Source of the DNA: Excoecaria cochinchinensis
Taxonomy: Eukaryota; Streptophyta; Magnoliopsida; Malpighiales; Euphorbiaceae
Direction of reading: 5' to 3'
Length of the DNA stretch: 64,000 bases
Assembly (NCBI GenBank): GCA_947683425.1
Contig: CANTUQ010000050.1
Location: forward strand, 12,950,501-13,014,500
Part shown: positions 40,545 through 51,494 of the stretch, piece by piece
Layout: every line of letters starts with the position of its first letter
Position numbering within the stretch: the first letter of the stretch is position 1
Position numbers and translations under genes: made by a program
The notes under the pieces: model-generated
What the model saw: only the letters and a program-made list of their open reading frames with translations
Told to the model about the DNA's origin: nothing
The model's database searches: none

Positions 40545-43425
40545 AAATTTGATAGATAAATTGATATATGCATACAAATGTTTTATTTTTATTTTTTAAA
40601 TAGAAAGATAGGTACAAATGTTCCTTCTTTATTTATTTTCGAACGACCATATTACTATCTACAATTAATAGGGAAATGATATAAGATATTCTCCATATTT
40701 ATTTATTAATTACACTAAAAACAAGAACATTCCTCTTCTTTTGATGAGATTATTGGACCCAATAATTAAATTTTTATTAGCATGTTAAGGGTCACACTCA
40801 TGTACGCATCACAGTCCCCACAATTTCATCTATCCATGCTAATGTTGACTAATTCATCTACCTATTAGTGTTAATTATCCTTTTTTTTTTTTTTTAAATG
40901 ATTTCCTTCCGTATGCAATCTAGTCTCTTCAATTTTATAAACCAACTAATTCAGAGCCGAACAGTATCAAACCTATAATTGAAAACAATCCCTCCAATGA
41001 ATTATATTTCATGCACAAAATAAAAATTGAATATGAAATCTTGTCTAGAGAATTTGAGCTCCTTACTGTTAATTATCTATTAGTATTAGTAATTAAGTGA
41101 TCTCTTTATAATTTATGTTGTATAATGTAAATATGATACTTTAGAATAAAGGAAAAACATATTTTCATATTTTTGAATTTATATATATATATTATTAAAT
41201 TCTTAAATATTTATTTGGTCACATCGATTTTTTAAATTTTTATTTTAATACAATTTGAATCCAAATAAGAATTTAATTAAGTTAAAATGAAAGTTCAGAA
41301 ACTCAATACATACTAAAATTATATTATTATTTTATTTAAATTTGATAATTTTGAATCTAATATGGATGAAATAAAAGTTTTCTTTAAAAATCAATATGAC
41401 AGAAATTTAAAAATATTTAGCAAAATCCTTGTAAATTTAGATATTCAAAAATGCATTTTTTCCCATATTATAAAATAAGTTGAACAGAAAGCCCATCAAG
41501 TTTCAATTTAAAGAGCAGCCCATCAAGTCATTAAAACTCCAATCCTCATGGAAGGGAATGCAAAGCCAGCTTCAATGAATAAGAAATTGAAGACATCTGG
41601 AAGGCGAATTAAGAGATTGGAGGATGAGGTTGATGCAATGCAAGAAGAAATTCTACATCTTAACGAGGCAATTAAGAAGCTGCAACAATAAGGCAGGCAG
41701 TCGTCCCTCTCTCTTATTTTTAATAAGCATCTAAAGCTTACTGATCCGACTAATATAAATTTGTACAGAATAAATCTACAAAAAAAATAAATCGCTTCAT
41801 TCAAAATATTTAATACACTACATTCCGGAAATAGTAACTTTAAGGTGGATCTATTAGCTATTGTTGCTTCTTGTCTTCTTCTTTTTCCTTTTTTTTTTCT
41901 TTTCAAAAATATTAAAAGAATTTACAAAAGAAAATAAAAATATCTTATGTTAGTGTAATTTTATGGATTTGATGATTCCTAATATATTTTTCAAGATTAA
42001 TTAATGGACTTTCTAGCTTCGAAATTCTCTCAAAATTAGATTTTAAGCTTGATAGTTCTGATGATTATTTGATTAAAGTTAAATTTATGTTAATAGAGCT
42101 TTGAACACTAAAATCATCCTATGGTAATCTACTTGGTTGAAGTATAATTAAGAATGAGAACTTTATCGACCCTTATTGGTTCAAGCAGCAAGGAGTCCGA
42201 ATTTTTTTAAGTGTTTTAGATTTTATTTTTGTTTTGTACATAAAGCATACGTTATTAAAAAATTCATTTTCAATTATAGATCCAACCATACTCGAATTTA
42301 AATTAATTAATTTAATGAACTTAATTGGACAGAATATACATGTTAAAAAAAAGAATGAGAAATTCATTTTCATTCTTTTTGAATAATAGTTTGATGTAAT
42401 TTTTCAAATTTCTGATGTAATTTAAGCCGATAAATAATTTATGCTTTGGCATTGAAATTAACTAAAAGTAATTAAATAGACCTTGTGTAACTTGTGTTGA
42501 CACTACAAAAAATTAGGATTCATTTCATATACAATCATTGAATTTATACACAATAATGGCAAGTAATAAAAAAGAAAATCATAGCACAAAAGTCCACCTT
42601 AAAATATTTTCAAAGCTACTCCCTTCGTCTCAGTTTAAAATGTTAGTTTTTCTGTTTTACTTTGTTTCACTTTAATTATTTTGTTCGAAATTTGAAAAGA
42701 AAATTTACATGTTTATTCTTATTTATTATATACTTTATTAAATATTCTATTTCTTATCACTTTTTTTTTTATTTTTAGTTAGAATTAAATAAAGTATTTG
42801 AAAATAAAAAAAAAGTATTTTTGTCAATTGCTATAGTTTTTTTTTTTAAATTGAGGTATTCTATTTTTTTTTTAATTTTCATAAAAAAAGAAAATTACTT
42901 CTTAAAGGAGGACGGATAGAGTATCATATTAGCATGCCACATGCGTATAGAAGTAAAATGTATACATACAATTTTATAACCAATAATCGATTAGTAGAAA
43001 GCAAGACATTCATAAATCATATGCTTTATTTTTTCGTAAATCATGTATTAGTAGTTAATTAAAAAGCCACATTTGTAAATATAATAAATATAAATAATTG
43101 TTTTTGTCTAAAAACTTCATATTTGTATATAGAATAGATTGATTATATACAGGAGTATAATTGTCTTAATTGACCCCACTCGGCTAAAGAAAAAAAAAAT
43201 ATAAGTTCGCAATTTTTTAAAATTGACCATATTCAATTAAAAAAAATTAAAAAAAAAACTCTTATAATTTTTTTTTAAATTGAATTTCCTAAAATATTTA
43301 AGTGACTTTTATTTTTTATGTGAATAAATCTTTTACTAATCGTTGCCACCGAGCTAGATTTCTAGCTATGTAATTTATATATATCTTGTATTAGAATGAG
43401 ATACAATATGAGAAACCTCTAATCC
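40545..43425. other. AT-rich intergenic DNA, one short ORF
   Basis: No established gene. It contains the 47-codon ORF at 41548-41691 and, at 42940-43070, the uninterrupted partner of the 39.9-kb segment. The remainder is AT-rich with many homopolymer runs. Confidence 0.5.
41548..41691 (+). CDS. Small coiled-coil ORF, unknown
   Basis: An ATG-to-TAA frame of 47 codons, MEGNAKPASMNKK..., in a region otherwise too AT-rich for coding. Residues 17-46 form a strong heptad pattern (IKRLEDEVDAMQEEILHLNE...), which would make one amphipathic coiled coil after a basic N-terminus. I do not recognise the family. It may be a real microprotein, the end exon of a lost gene, or chance. No promoter or splice signal could be tied to it. 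Confidence 0.3.
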   Translation: MEGNAKPASMNKKLKTSGRRIKRLEDEVDAMQEEILHLNEAIKKLQQ

Positions 43426-43535
43426 AAGCTACAACACACCAAAAAGCTATAACATCAGCTTTCTAGCCATCTGCATCTAACTAGCCAACAAGGTGAGCAA
43501 GGCCAAACAACAAAATCACATGAACTAGCTCTGGT
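43426..43535 (-). pseudogene. Relic of an LRR receptor-kinase domain
   Basis: On the minus strand this short piece resembles the kinase part of the RLK at 31968-32100: the DNA for FGLAHLVG and, after a deletion, KADVYSFGV can be followed, with stops and shifts. It has no flanking domain and cannot be expressed as a kinase. It probably descends from a gene of the RKL1/RLK902 kind. Confidence 0.6.
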
Positions 43536-44214
43536 GAAAGGCCAACAGAAACAATTAAGAACAACGAAAACAATTACAAAGCCAACAGAAACAATTAAGA
43601 ACAACCATGGCTCTGATACACCAAGGAACATGACCTTCACCGGTCCTTATAAGTTCAGCAGTCTCATGCAAAACAGGCATTACATCCCTGCATATGGATG
43701 TATATACATACATTTAATTTAAACACTCACATTTTGGCATTTGTCATCAAATCCTGAATCAGTATTTAACTTGATAAAACCACATCATGGTTTTTGCCAT
43801 GCTGCAGCATATGCATTTATGGATTTACAATTATATACTCCAAAACCTGGGAGCCAGCAAAGCCAACAGCCTCAACTGTGTTTGGAGATTTCCTCTGAAA
43901 AACCTAGCAAATGCATGCAACATCCGCTAAAAGGAGCTGATAAGATTACTACATAAGTATAACCATTAATATTTCTATGATTATTAACACACACAAACAG
44001 ACATTATGTATATCAACAGGTATATGATATAGAGGCGTGTCCATTGTCATTAAATATTGTTCCAATACAAAAGATATATATCAAGGAAACCTATCATTTC
44101 TGCAGTATATTTTGCTATTTTCGGTATATCTGAATACTGGCCATTCTTTGACCCAAAAAGAGAAATGTATGTCAGTCATCTCTAAAAAGAACAAAATATG
44201 AACAGATGGTTTTC
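43536..44214. other. Downstream region of CLASSY gene; no other gene
   Basis: A 24-base unit beginning GCCAACAGAAACAATTAAG occurs twice, at 43542 and 43581. A 71-codon plus-strand frame (43741-43956) is not similar to anything I know. The part nearest 44214 should contain the CLASSY 3' untranslated region. Confidence 0.45.
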
Positions 44215-44700
44215 TTACTGATCCAGCAAGGCAAATGAGTCATCAAAACTGGGCGGGTATCTGATCTCCTTCAGTATGTCCTTGAGCTTGTTGCCTTCAA
44301 CCATAGCTTCCAAAATTTTATCTCTTTTATCATCATTAATGGTGGCTTTCAGTTTCTTATGGTTCTTTTCTGATGAATAAAACACCAAATTTGACAACCT
44401 CTCCTTCTCGCCTTGCCTGCTATATTTATTTTCTTCCATTCCAGAAGCAATGAGGTGATAAACGTACACAACTTTCTTCTGCCCGAGCTTATATGCACGA
44501 CATATAGCTTGCCTTCCAACTGATGGATTCCAAACGACATCAAGCAAGACAACCCTTAAAGCGCCCACAAGATTTATCCCTTCTGAACATGCCTTCGTGC
44601 TTGCAAGTAGCACTTTTGATTCGTCGTTTTCATCATTGAAACGTTTAATCATTGTAAGTCGTTCATATGTATCAACTGATCCATGCATATAGAAGATTTT

Positions 44701-44857
44701 TGTTACAGACTGTCATTGTGGCTAACGTAATTGTAGGAGTAGATAGAGCAGTGATTGTAGGTAGAAGCCGATATACTTGACTTTCCAAATAGAAATTTGT
44801 GTATAAATTCATGCCATTACTGAGAAATAAGATAAGAAAAACATTTGTTTTCTTTCA
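44701..44857 (+). repeat. Copia 5' LTR
   Basis: A 157-base repeat beginning TGTTACAGAC and ending TTTTCTTTCA. It should hold the element's promoter; a TATAAATT-like motif lies at about 44810. Confidence 0.95.
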
Positions 44858-44870
44858 TGGTATCAGAGCC
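44858..44870 (+). other. Copia primer binding site (initiator Met tRNA)
   Basis: TGGTATCAGAGCC directly follows the 5' LTR and is the standard plant site complementary to the 3' end of initiator methionine tRNA. Confidence 0.95.
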
Positions 44871-45514
44871 TTAGGCTCGTATAGAAAATCTGGAAAGTCT
44901 GGGTTTTCTGGGTTCTTCATCAGCGAGGTGAATCTGCCTTACTCCGGTGACCTAGCTCCGGTGACCTATTCCCTTCACCACCGACCTCAGAAGGAGCGCC
45001 GGCGGATTTCCGACCTTCGCACAAAGTTCGGTGACCAGAAGACCGGCGAGTGAAGCTCACGCGCCTCCACAAGGATCTGCCTCCACCTTCACGCGCCGGT
45101 GCGTGGGAGAGATTCCGGCGTCCGATTTGCTCTCCGATCCCATCTCCGGCGTCGCCTGGGTGTATCCGACCAGACCACGGCGTCAGTTTCCCCATCTGGT
45201 GTCTCCAAAAGGTCTCTCTCCCTCTTCTGTTGTTCTCTGCTTGCCCCATTGTAGCTGTGGAGATCAGCTCTCTCTTACTGCTACTCTGCGTGACCTATTT
45301 GAGCTGTGGAGATCAGGTATATTTGCTTCGGAAGTTATATTTGCTGTTGGGTGTTTGGATATAGTTGGCTGTTCGGGAAAACTATACTTGCTGCTAGTTT
45401 TGGGTATATTTGCTGCTGGTTCTGGGTGTTTGAATACTTGTATTTATTTTGAGGAGCATATTGACCGCTGGTATTGGGAAGTTTTTTTGGTATTTATTTT
45501 TGATTAGCAGTTAA
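44871..45514 (+). other. Copia leader, GC-rich
   Basis: The 644 bases between the primer site and the gag-pol start are much richer in G+C than anything nearby, with many CCGGCG and TCTCCGG motifs at 44940-45190. A 158-codon frame (45031-45507) spans most of it but resembles no known protein. The second half repeats GAGCTGTGGAGATCAG and TATTTGCTG motifs. Confidence 0.6.
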
Positions 45515-48500
45515 ATGGCAGAAACGGGTAAGTTGCGCAGTGAAGATAATAAATCTAGTGTGACTGAAATTTTATCAATGCCCATCAAAATTACTGAGCA
45601 TAAATTAAATGGGTCTAATTTTTTAGAATGGAGTAGGAGAATAAGAATTTATTTAAGAAGTGTTGAGAAAGATGACCATTTAATTGATGAACCTACCACT
45701 GATAAAACTTGGCTTAGAGATGATGCTCGGTTGCTTTTACAAATTACTAATTCTATTGAAAATGATGTGGTAGGATTAGTAGATCACTGTGAGTATGTTA
45801 AGGAATTAATGGATTATTTAGCTTTCTTGTATTCGGGTAAAGAAAATGTTACTCGCATTTATGATGTCTGCAAAACTTTTTATCGTGCTGAAAAAGATGA
45901 GGCCAAATCTCTCACTGCCCATTTTATGGAGTTTAACAAAGTATATGCAGAGTTGAATGTCTTATTGCCTCTCAGCACATACATTAAGAAGTTACAAACT
46001 CAGCGGGAACAAATGGCTATTATGAGTTTTCTGGCCAGTCTTCCTTCAGAATTTGAGACAGCCAAATCTCAAATTCTGTCTAGTCCTGAACTCACCACAC
46101 TTCAAGATGTTTTCAGTAGGCTGTTACGAACAGAGAAAAATGTTCACCTATCTCAACAGCCCAGTGTACTAGTTGTTAAAGGAGGAGAAGGAAATGAAGT
46201 TGGAAGGAACCGCAATAGAAGAGAAAATGCTACCAGAAATAATGACTTCAGCAATGTTAACGCTACCAGAAGTAATGATTTTAGCAATGTCACTTGCTAT
46301 TATTGCAAAGAAGCTGGACACACAAAGCGATATTGTAGGAAACTACAAAATCGCAATCAGAGAAATCAGACTGCCAACATTGCTGCTTCTAGTTCATCTT
46401 CTGAGAAGTCAGTTATTATTCCAGCTGAAGAGTATGCTCGTCTTTTGAAGGAATCCACTCCAATTGATGATTCAGGTAAAACATGCCTTATTTCTTCCTC
46501 AAATCAATGGGTCATTGACTCAGGTGCTACGGATCATATGACAGGTAACCCTCGAACATTTTCTACCTTTCAGCCTCATAAAGAATCCTCTCCTGTAACA
46601 ATAGCTGATGGATCAACTTATCATGTTAAGGGTTCTGGAGTTGTTAAACCCACATCCTCCATTACTTTATCTTCAGTCCTAAATTTGCCTAATCTTGCTT
46701 TCAATTTGATCTCTGTAAGCAAACTTACTAAAGATTTACAGTGTTATATCTCATTTTTTCCTGACCATTGTCTATTTCAGGATTTTGTGACGAAGCAGAT
46801 ACTTGGTAGAGGACATGTATCTGATGGTCTTTATGTTCTGGATTCATGGGTACCTCGCTCTATGGCTTGTTCTAGTATTACTACACCTTTTGAAACTCAT
46901 TGTAGGCTGGGACATCCTTCGTTGCCTATTTTGAAGAAAATAAATCCACAATTCAATAAAATCTCATCACTAGATTGTGAGTCCTGTCACTATGCAAAAC
47001 ATCATCGAAGTTCATTAGGTCTTAGAATTAATAAACGAGCTGGGTTTGCTTTTGAATTAGTTCACTCCGATGTTTGGGGGCCATGTCCTGTTGTATCCAA
47101 AACAGGATTTAGATATTTTGTTACTTTTGTTGATGATTTCTCTAGAATGACTTGGATTTATTTTATGAAAAATCGGTCTGAGGTGTTTACTCATTTTTCT
47201 GCCTTTTGTGCTGAGATTAAGACTCAATTCAATGTTTCTGTGCACATATTACGGAGTGATAATGCTAAAGAGTACCTGTCAGAACCATTTCAAACTTATA
47301 TGACTCAACATGGCATTCTTCATCAATCATCATGTGTTGATACACCCTCTCAAAATGGAGTGGCTGAACGAAAGAACAGACATCTCCTTGAGACTGCTCG
47401 TGCCTTGTTGTTCCAGATGAAAGTTCCTAAGCAGTTTTGGGCTGATGCAGTATCCACAGCATGTTTTCTGATTAACCGGATGCCATCGACGACACTTTGT
47501 GGTGATAGTCCCTGTCATGTCCTTTTTCCTCATAAACCTTTATTTCCAATAGAGCCAAGAATTTTTGGAAGCACATGTTATGTTCGTGATGTGCGGCCCA
47601 ATGTTACAAAACTGGATCCCAAAGCTTTGAAATGTGTATTCTTGGGATATTCTCGTCTTCAAAAGGGTTATCGGTGTTATTCTCCTAATCTCAACAGATA
47701 TGTGGTTTCCACTGATATAGCATTTTCAGAGCAAATACCATTTTTCTCTACCAATTCTACTTCTGTCAATCAGGGGGAGGAAGATGAACGTCTCATCTAT
47801 AAATCTATATCACATTCTGAACCATCAGCGGATGATATTGTTTCTCATAATGTCTCTCCTGCTGATCAGACTTCAATTCCAGACAAACCACCTATTGTTC
47901 AAGTTTATTCCAGGAGAACAGTGACTACTGATACATGTCCTACACCAGAATCAACTTCATCATTAGATCCTCCAAATGATCTTGATCTTCCCATCAGCCT
48001 TCGCAAAGGTAAACGCAATTGTAAATCTACTTATTCCATTGCTAATGTCGTTTCATATGATAACTTATCTCCACCATCTAGTGCTTTCATTGCTTCTTTA
48101 GATTCCATTTCCATACCTAAAACAGTTAAAGAAGCTCTATCTCATCCTGGCTGGTGCTCTGCAATGCGTGAAGAAATTGAAGCTCTAGATGATAACCAAA
48201 CTTGGGAGTTAGTAGATCTACCTCACGACAAAAAGGCTGTTGGATGCAAATGGGTTTTTGCAGTTAAAGTTAATCCAGATGGATCTATTGCTAGACTTAA
48301 AGCCCGGCTTGTAGCCAAAGGATATGCACAGATATATGGAGTAGATTACTCTGACACTTTCTCTCCTGTAGCCAAGTTGGCTTCTATTCGTTTATTCATC
48401 TCTCTTGCTGCTTCTCAGCACTGGCCATTACATCAGCTGGATATCAAAAATGCATTTCTTCATGGCGATCTTCAAGAAGAGGTATATATGGAGCAACCAC

Positions 48501-49651
48501 CTGGTTTTGTTGCTCAGGGGGAGTATGGAAAAGTTTATTGTTTGAAGAAATCTCTGTATGGATTAAAACAGAGTCCTCGTGCTTGGTTTGGCAAATTTAG
48601 TAAGGTTGTCCAAAAGTTTGGGTTAAAGAAAAGCCAAAGTGATCATTCAGTGTTCTACAGACAATCAACAGCTGGGATTCTTCTTCTTGTTGTATATGTC
48701 GATGATATTGTGATTACAGGAAATGATCATGAAGGAATCTCTTCTCTTAAGTCCTTCTTGCATGACAAATTTCGCACTAAAGACTTGGGCCAACTGAAAT
48801 ACTTTCTAGGAATAGAAGTTTCAAGAAGTAAGAAGGGAATTCTTTTGTCTCAAAGAAAGTATGTTCTTGATTTACTTGCAGAAACTGGAAAATTAGGAAC
48901 TAAGCCATGCAGTACTCCTATGATTCCAAATGTACAACTCATAAAAGATGATGGCGATCCGTTTGATGACCAAGAAAGATACAGGCGTTTAGTTGGAAAA
49001 CTGAACTATCTAACAGTTACTCGTCCAGATATTGCATTTGCAGTAAGTGTTGTTAGTCAGTTTATGACAGCTCCAACAGTCAAGCATTGGGAGGCATTAG
49101 AGCATATCCTATGTTATTTGAAAGGTGCTCCTGGATTAGGTATACTTTACAGTGATCATGGACATAACCGCATTGAGTGCTTTACTGATGCAGATTGGGC
49201 AGGATCCAAGACTGATAGAAGATCAACTACAGGCTATTGTGTATTTGTTGGAGAAAACTTAGTGTCTTGGAGAAGCAAGAAACAAACTGTAGTATCCAGA
49301 TCAAGTGCAAAATCTGAATATAGAGCTATGTCACAGGCTGCATGTGAAATCTTATGGATTCGTCATTTGCTTACCGAAATTGGTATGAATTCCTCGTCTC
49401 CAGCAAAACTTTGGTGTGACAATCAGGCTGCTCTCCATATTGCTTCCAATCCAGTGTATCATGAGCGGACCAAACATATTGAAGTTGACTGTCACTTTAT
49501 TCGCAAGAAAATTCAAGATAATGTAATTTCAACTGGGCATGTGAAGACAGCAGAACAATTAGGAGATCTATTTACAAAAGCTTTAAATGGACCTCGAGTC
49601 AAATATTTATGTAACAAGCTGGACATAATCAATATTTATGCACCAGCTTGA
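45515..49651 (+). CDS. Copia gag-pol polyprotein
   Basis: One open frame of 1378 codons in the copia order gag, protease, integrase, reverse transcriptase, RNase H. Visible are a zinc knuckle (CYYCKEAGHTKRYC, near residue 259), protease DSGATDHM near 333, an integrase HHCC zinc domain (HCRLGHP near 460, CESCHYAKHH) and its core with D, D and E residues (HSDVWG, RSDNAKEY, NGVAERKNR). The RT carries YVDDIVITG near 1061, and RNase H carries TDADWAG near 1224 with SSAKSEYRA. No stop or frameshift is present and all key catalytic residues are kept, so the element may be able to move by itself. The stop codon overlaps the polypurine tract. Confidence 0.96.
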   Translation: MAETGKLRSEDNKSSVTEILSMPIKITEHKLNGSNFLEWSRRIRIYLRSVEKDDHLIDEPTTDKTWLRDDARLLLQITNSIENDVVGLVDHCEYVKELMDYLAFLYSGKENVTRIYDVCKTFYRAEKDEAKSLTAHFMEFNKVYAELNVLLPLSTYIKKLQTQREQMAIMSFLASLPSEFETAKSQILSSPELTTLQDVFSRLLRTEKNVHLSQQPSVLVVKGGEGNEVGRNRNRRENATRNNDFSNVNATRSNDFSNVTCYYCKEAGHTKRYCRKLQNRNQRNQTANIAASSSSSEKSVIIPAEEYARLLKESTPIDDSGKTCLISSSNQWVIDSGATDHMTGNPRTFSTFQPHKESSPVTIADGSTYHVKGSGVVKPTSSITLSSVLNLPNLAFNLISVSKLTKDLQCYISFFPDHCLFQDFVTKQILGRGHVSDGLYVLDSWVPRSMACSSITTPFETHCRLGHPSLPILKKINPQFNKISSLDCESCHYAKHHRSSLGLRINKRAGFAFELVHSDVWGPCPVVSKTGFRYFVTFVDDFSRMTWIYFMKNRSEVFTHFSAFCAEIKTQFNVSVHILRSDNAKEYLSEPFQTYMTQHGILHQSSCVDTPSQNGVAERKNRHLLETARALLFQMKVPKQFWADAVSTACFLINRMPSTTLCGDSPCHVLFPHKPLFPIEPRIFGSTCYVRDVRPNVTKLDPKALKCVFLGYSRLQKGYRCYSPNLNRYVVSTDIAFSEQIPFFSTNSTSVNQGEEDERLIYKSISHSEPSADDIVSHNVSPADQTSIPDKPPIVQVYSRRTVTTDTCPTPESTSSLDPPNDLDLPISLRKGKRNCKSTYSIANVVSYDNLSPPSSAFIASLDSISIPKTVKEALSHPGWCSAMREEIEALDDNQTWELVDLPHDKKAVGCKWVFAVKVNPDGSIARLKARLVAKGYAQIYGVDYSDTFSPVAKLASIRLFISLAASQHWPLHQLDIKNAFLHGDLQEEVYMEQPPGFVAQGEYGKVYCLKKSLYGLKQSPRAWFGKFSKVVQKFGLKKSQSDHSVFYRQSTAGILLLVVYVDDIVITGNDHEGISSLKSFLHDKFRTKDLGQLKYFLGIEVSRSKKGILLSQRKYVLDLLAETGKLGTKPCSTPMIPNVQLIKDDGDPFDDQERYRRLVGKLNYLTVTRPDIAFAVSVVSQFMTAPTVKHWEALEHILCYLKGAPGLGILYSDHGHNRIECFTDADWAGSKTDRRSTTGYCVFVGENLVSWRSKKQTVVSRSSAKSEYRAMSQAACEILWIRHLLTEIGMNSSSPAKLWCDNQAALHIASNPVYHERTKHIEVDCHFIRKKIQDNVISTGHVKTAEQLGDLFTKALNGPRVKYLCNKLDIINIYAPA

Positions 49652-49658
49652 GGGGGAG
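49650..49658 (+). other. Copia polypurine tract
   Basis: GAGGGGGAG lies directly before the 3' LTR and serves as the plus-strand DNA primer site. Confidence 0.9.
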
Positions 49659-49815
49659 TGTTATAGACTGTCATTGTGGCTAACGTAATTGTAGGAGTAG
49701 ATAGAGCAGTGATTGTAGGTAGGAGCCGATATACTTGACTTTTCAAATAGAAATTTGTGTATAAATTCATGCCATTACTGAGAAATAAGATAAGAAGAAC
49801 ATTTGTTTTCTTTCA
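49659..49815 (+). repeat. Copia 3' LTR
   Basis: 157 bases, the same length as the 5' copy. It differs from it by four transitions: near its start, in GTAGG, in TTTTC, and in AAGAAGAAC. Confidence 0.95.
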
Positions 49816-50647
49816 ATTTTTTTCCCTTTAATCCGTTTGAACCGTTCAGGAAGCTGTTTCCGAATCAACTTTAATGGGTCCAGATATTGGCTGAACACCA
49901 AAACCTTTTCATTTAAGGCCTTGCTAAGCTTGATCAGCTCCATAAGAAATTTTGTTTTCACCCCAAGTTCTGGATTCAATTTACTGCTTTCTAAAGTCCA
50001 ATATTCAGTAGCAGCAAGCCCTTTTGGCATCAAAGAAGGATGCACAGAGACCACAGAGACTGAATGTTCCCAGCCTAAATAATTATTCTTCTCAATTTCT
50101 CCGAGTCTATCAAGGAGTCTCTTCTGCAATTGGCCAGGTCGCAAGATAACAACTGCATCTCTCAGCCCTGGAAGTTTTTGCTGTAGAATATTACCCCGAT
50201 GTACGTGCACAAATGGCCTAATCATAGCTCTAAGTTCCTCCAAACTCTTAGCAGCTTTCATGTCATTGCTAAACTCTTTCCCAATGGAATTAGTAAGATA
50301 ACTCCAATTCAACCTTGCTCCATTTTTCTTGGACTTACATGTGCTCTTGTTACAGGAAGAATTTGCAAATTGAGGCCTCACCAAGTGCAGCGTATTGAAG
50401 AGCTCTTCAAAGTTATTCAGAAAAGGGGTTCCTGAGAGAATGATGCGCTTTTTGGTTTGGATTTTGGACAAAGCCTTCCAGATAAGACTCTGCTCATTTC
50501 GGGGAACATGTCCTTCATCAAGGACTACAAGATCAGGAAACTCGAGCAGAGCTTTCCGAATTTTCTGCATAATACTATCTTCTTTCTTTCGCCTAACACT
50601 GCGCTTCTTCTCATCTTCTATAACAAGATCTTCGAAAAGAGTATAAC

Positions 50648-51494
50648 TGATGCGGAACCCAATAGCTAACGAGCTACAAACCCACACATACGATTTGAAT
50701 AGCAAACCAAAATCAGACAAACACCCTCCCTATTGAACCCCCAATCAACCTGTGACTGAAAACGCAAATAATCGGGAAACAAAGAACTGAAAAACGCCAC
50801 AATCAAACGATTGATAAGTTAATCAAATTCTTCATGCAATAGAAAAGAAAGCAATTCACTCTCTTAATCTAAGCAAATAAATTCGGCTATGCCAAGAATA
50901 TCATTCAAAATCTGCCGTTTACAATCTATAATAGCCTATTTATATGGTGGCTAACCCTAGCTAGCAAAATAACATAAAGAAAACCCTAATGAGGCCTTAA
51001 ACTAAGCTAGGCTGAATTGTCCATGGGCTTTACAAGATAAATTAAGCCCAAACTAAAGAATTAAACACACTTAAAATAAGCCCAAAAGAAAGACTAATTA
51101 AAAACCCAAAATAACTAAACTAAACCCAAACTAAAAGCCCAATTCGTTTAGCCCATTAAGTCATTAAATAAATGAGTCATGTGACTTTTAAATGAAGCAC
51201 ATGACTTGTACAAATAAAGCCCAAAGTAGTATAAACCCAAAAATGACTTAAATTGGCCCAAAAATGGCTTAAGTTGGCCCAATTTCACTAGAAGCTTCCA
51301 AAAGGCTAAGTACTTTGTGAAAACCTCCTTCAAACTCTTTTTGACACTTCTCAAAGACATCTTCATTCAGCTCTTGAGTAACAAAGCCTTGTACATAAGT
51401 TGTCATAGCCATTTTCAGCTTCTTAGCTCGCCCCCTTGTAATTGGTCCACTTGGAATCTTCAAAGAATCCTGAGTATCTGGCTGATCCGTATCA
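50648..51494 (-). repeat. Gypsy 3' LTR
   Basis: 847 bases with TGAT...ATCA ends. It contains the last 75 codons of the integrase frame (stop at 51269). On the minus strand the non-coding part holds runs of TTGGGC/GGGCTT and ends GGGTTCCGCATCA. Confidence 0.95.

Larger units (their letters stand above)
44701..49815 (+). mobile_element. Ty1/copia retrotransposon, complete and intact-looking
   Basis: A 5115-bp element with 157-bp LTRs (44701-44857, 49659-49815), target duplication ATTTT on both sides (44696-44700, 49816-49820), a Met-tRNA primer site, a polypurine tract and one uninterrupted gag-pol frame. It lies on the plus strand, antisense to the CLASSY gene it interrupts. The two LTRs differ at four positions, all transitions (about 2.5%). 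The small size and short LTRs resemble the Ale/Retrofit group, but the lineage is not assigned. Confidence 0.96.

Noticed and set aside
43741..43956. 71-codon plus-strand frame
   Set aside because: No recognisable domain, no splice or promoter support, next to degenerate DNA. Not called as a gene.
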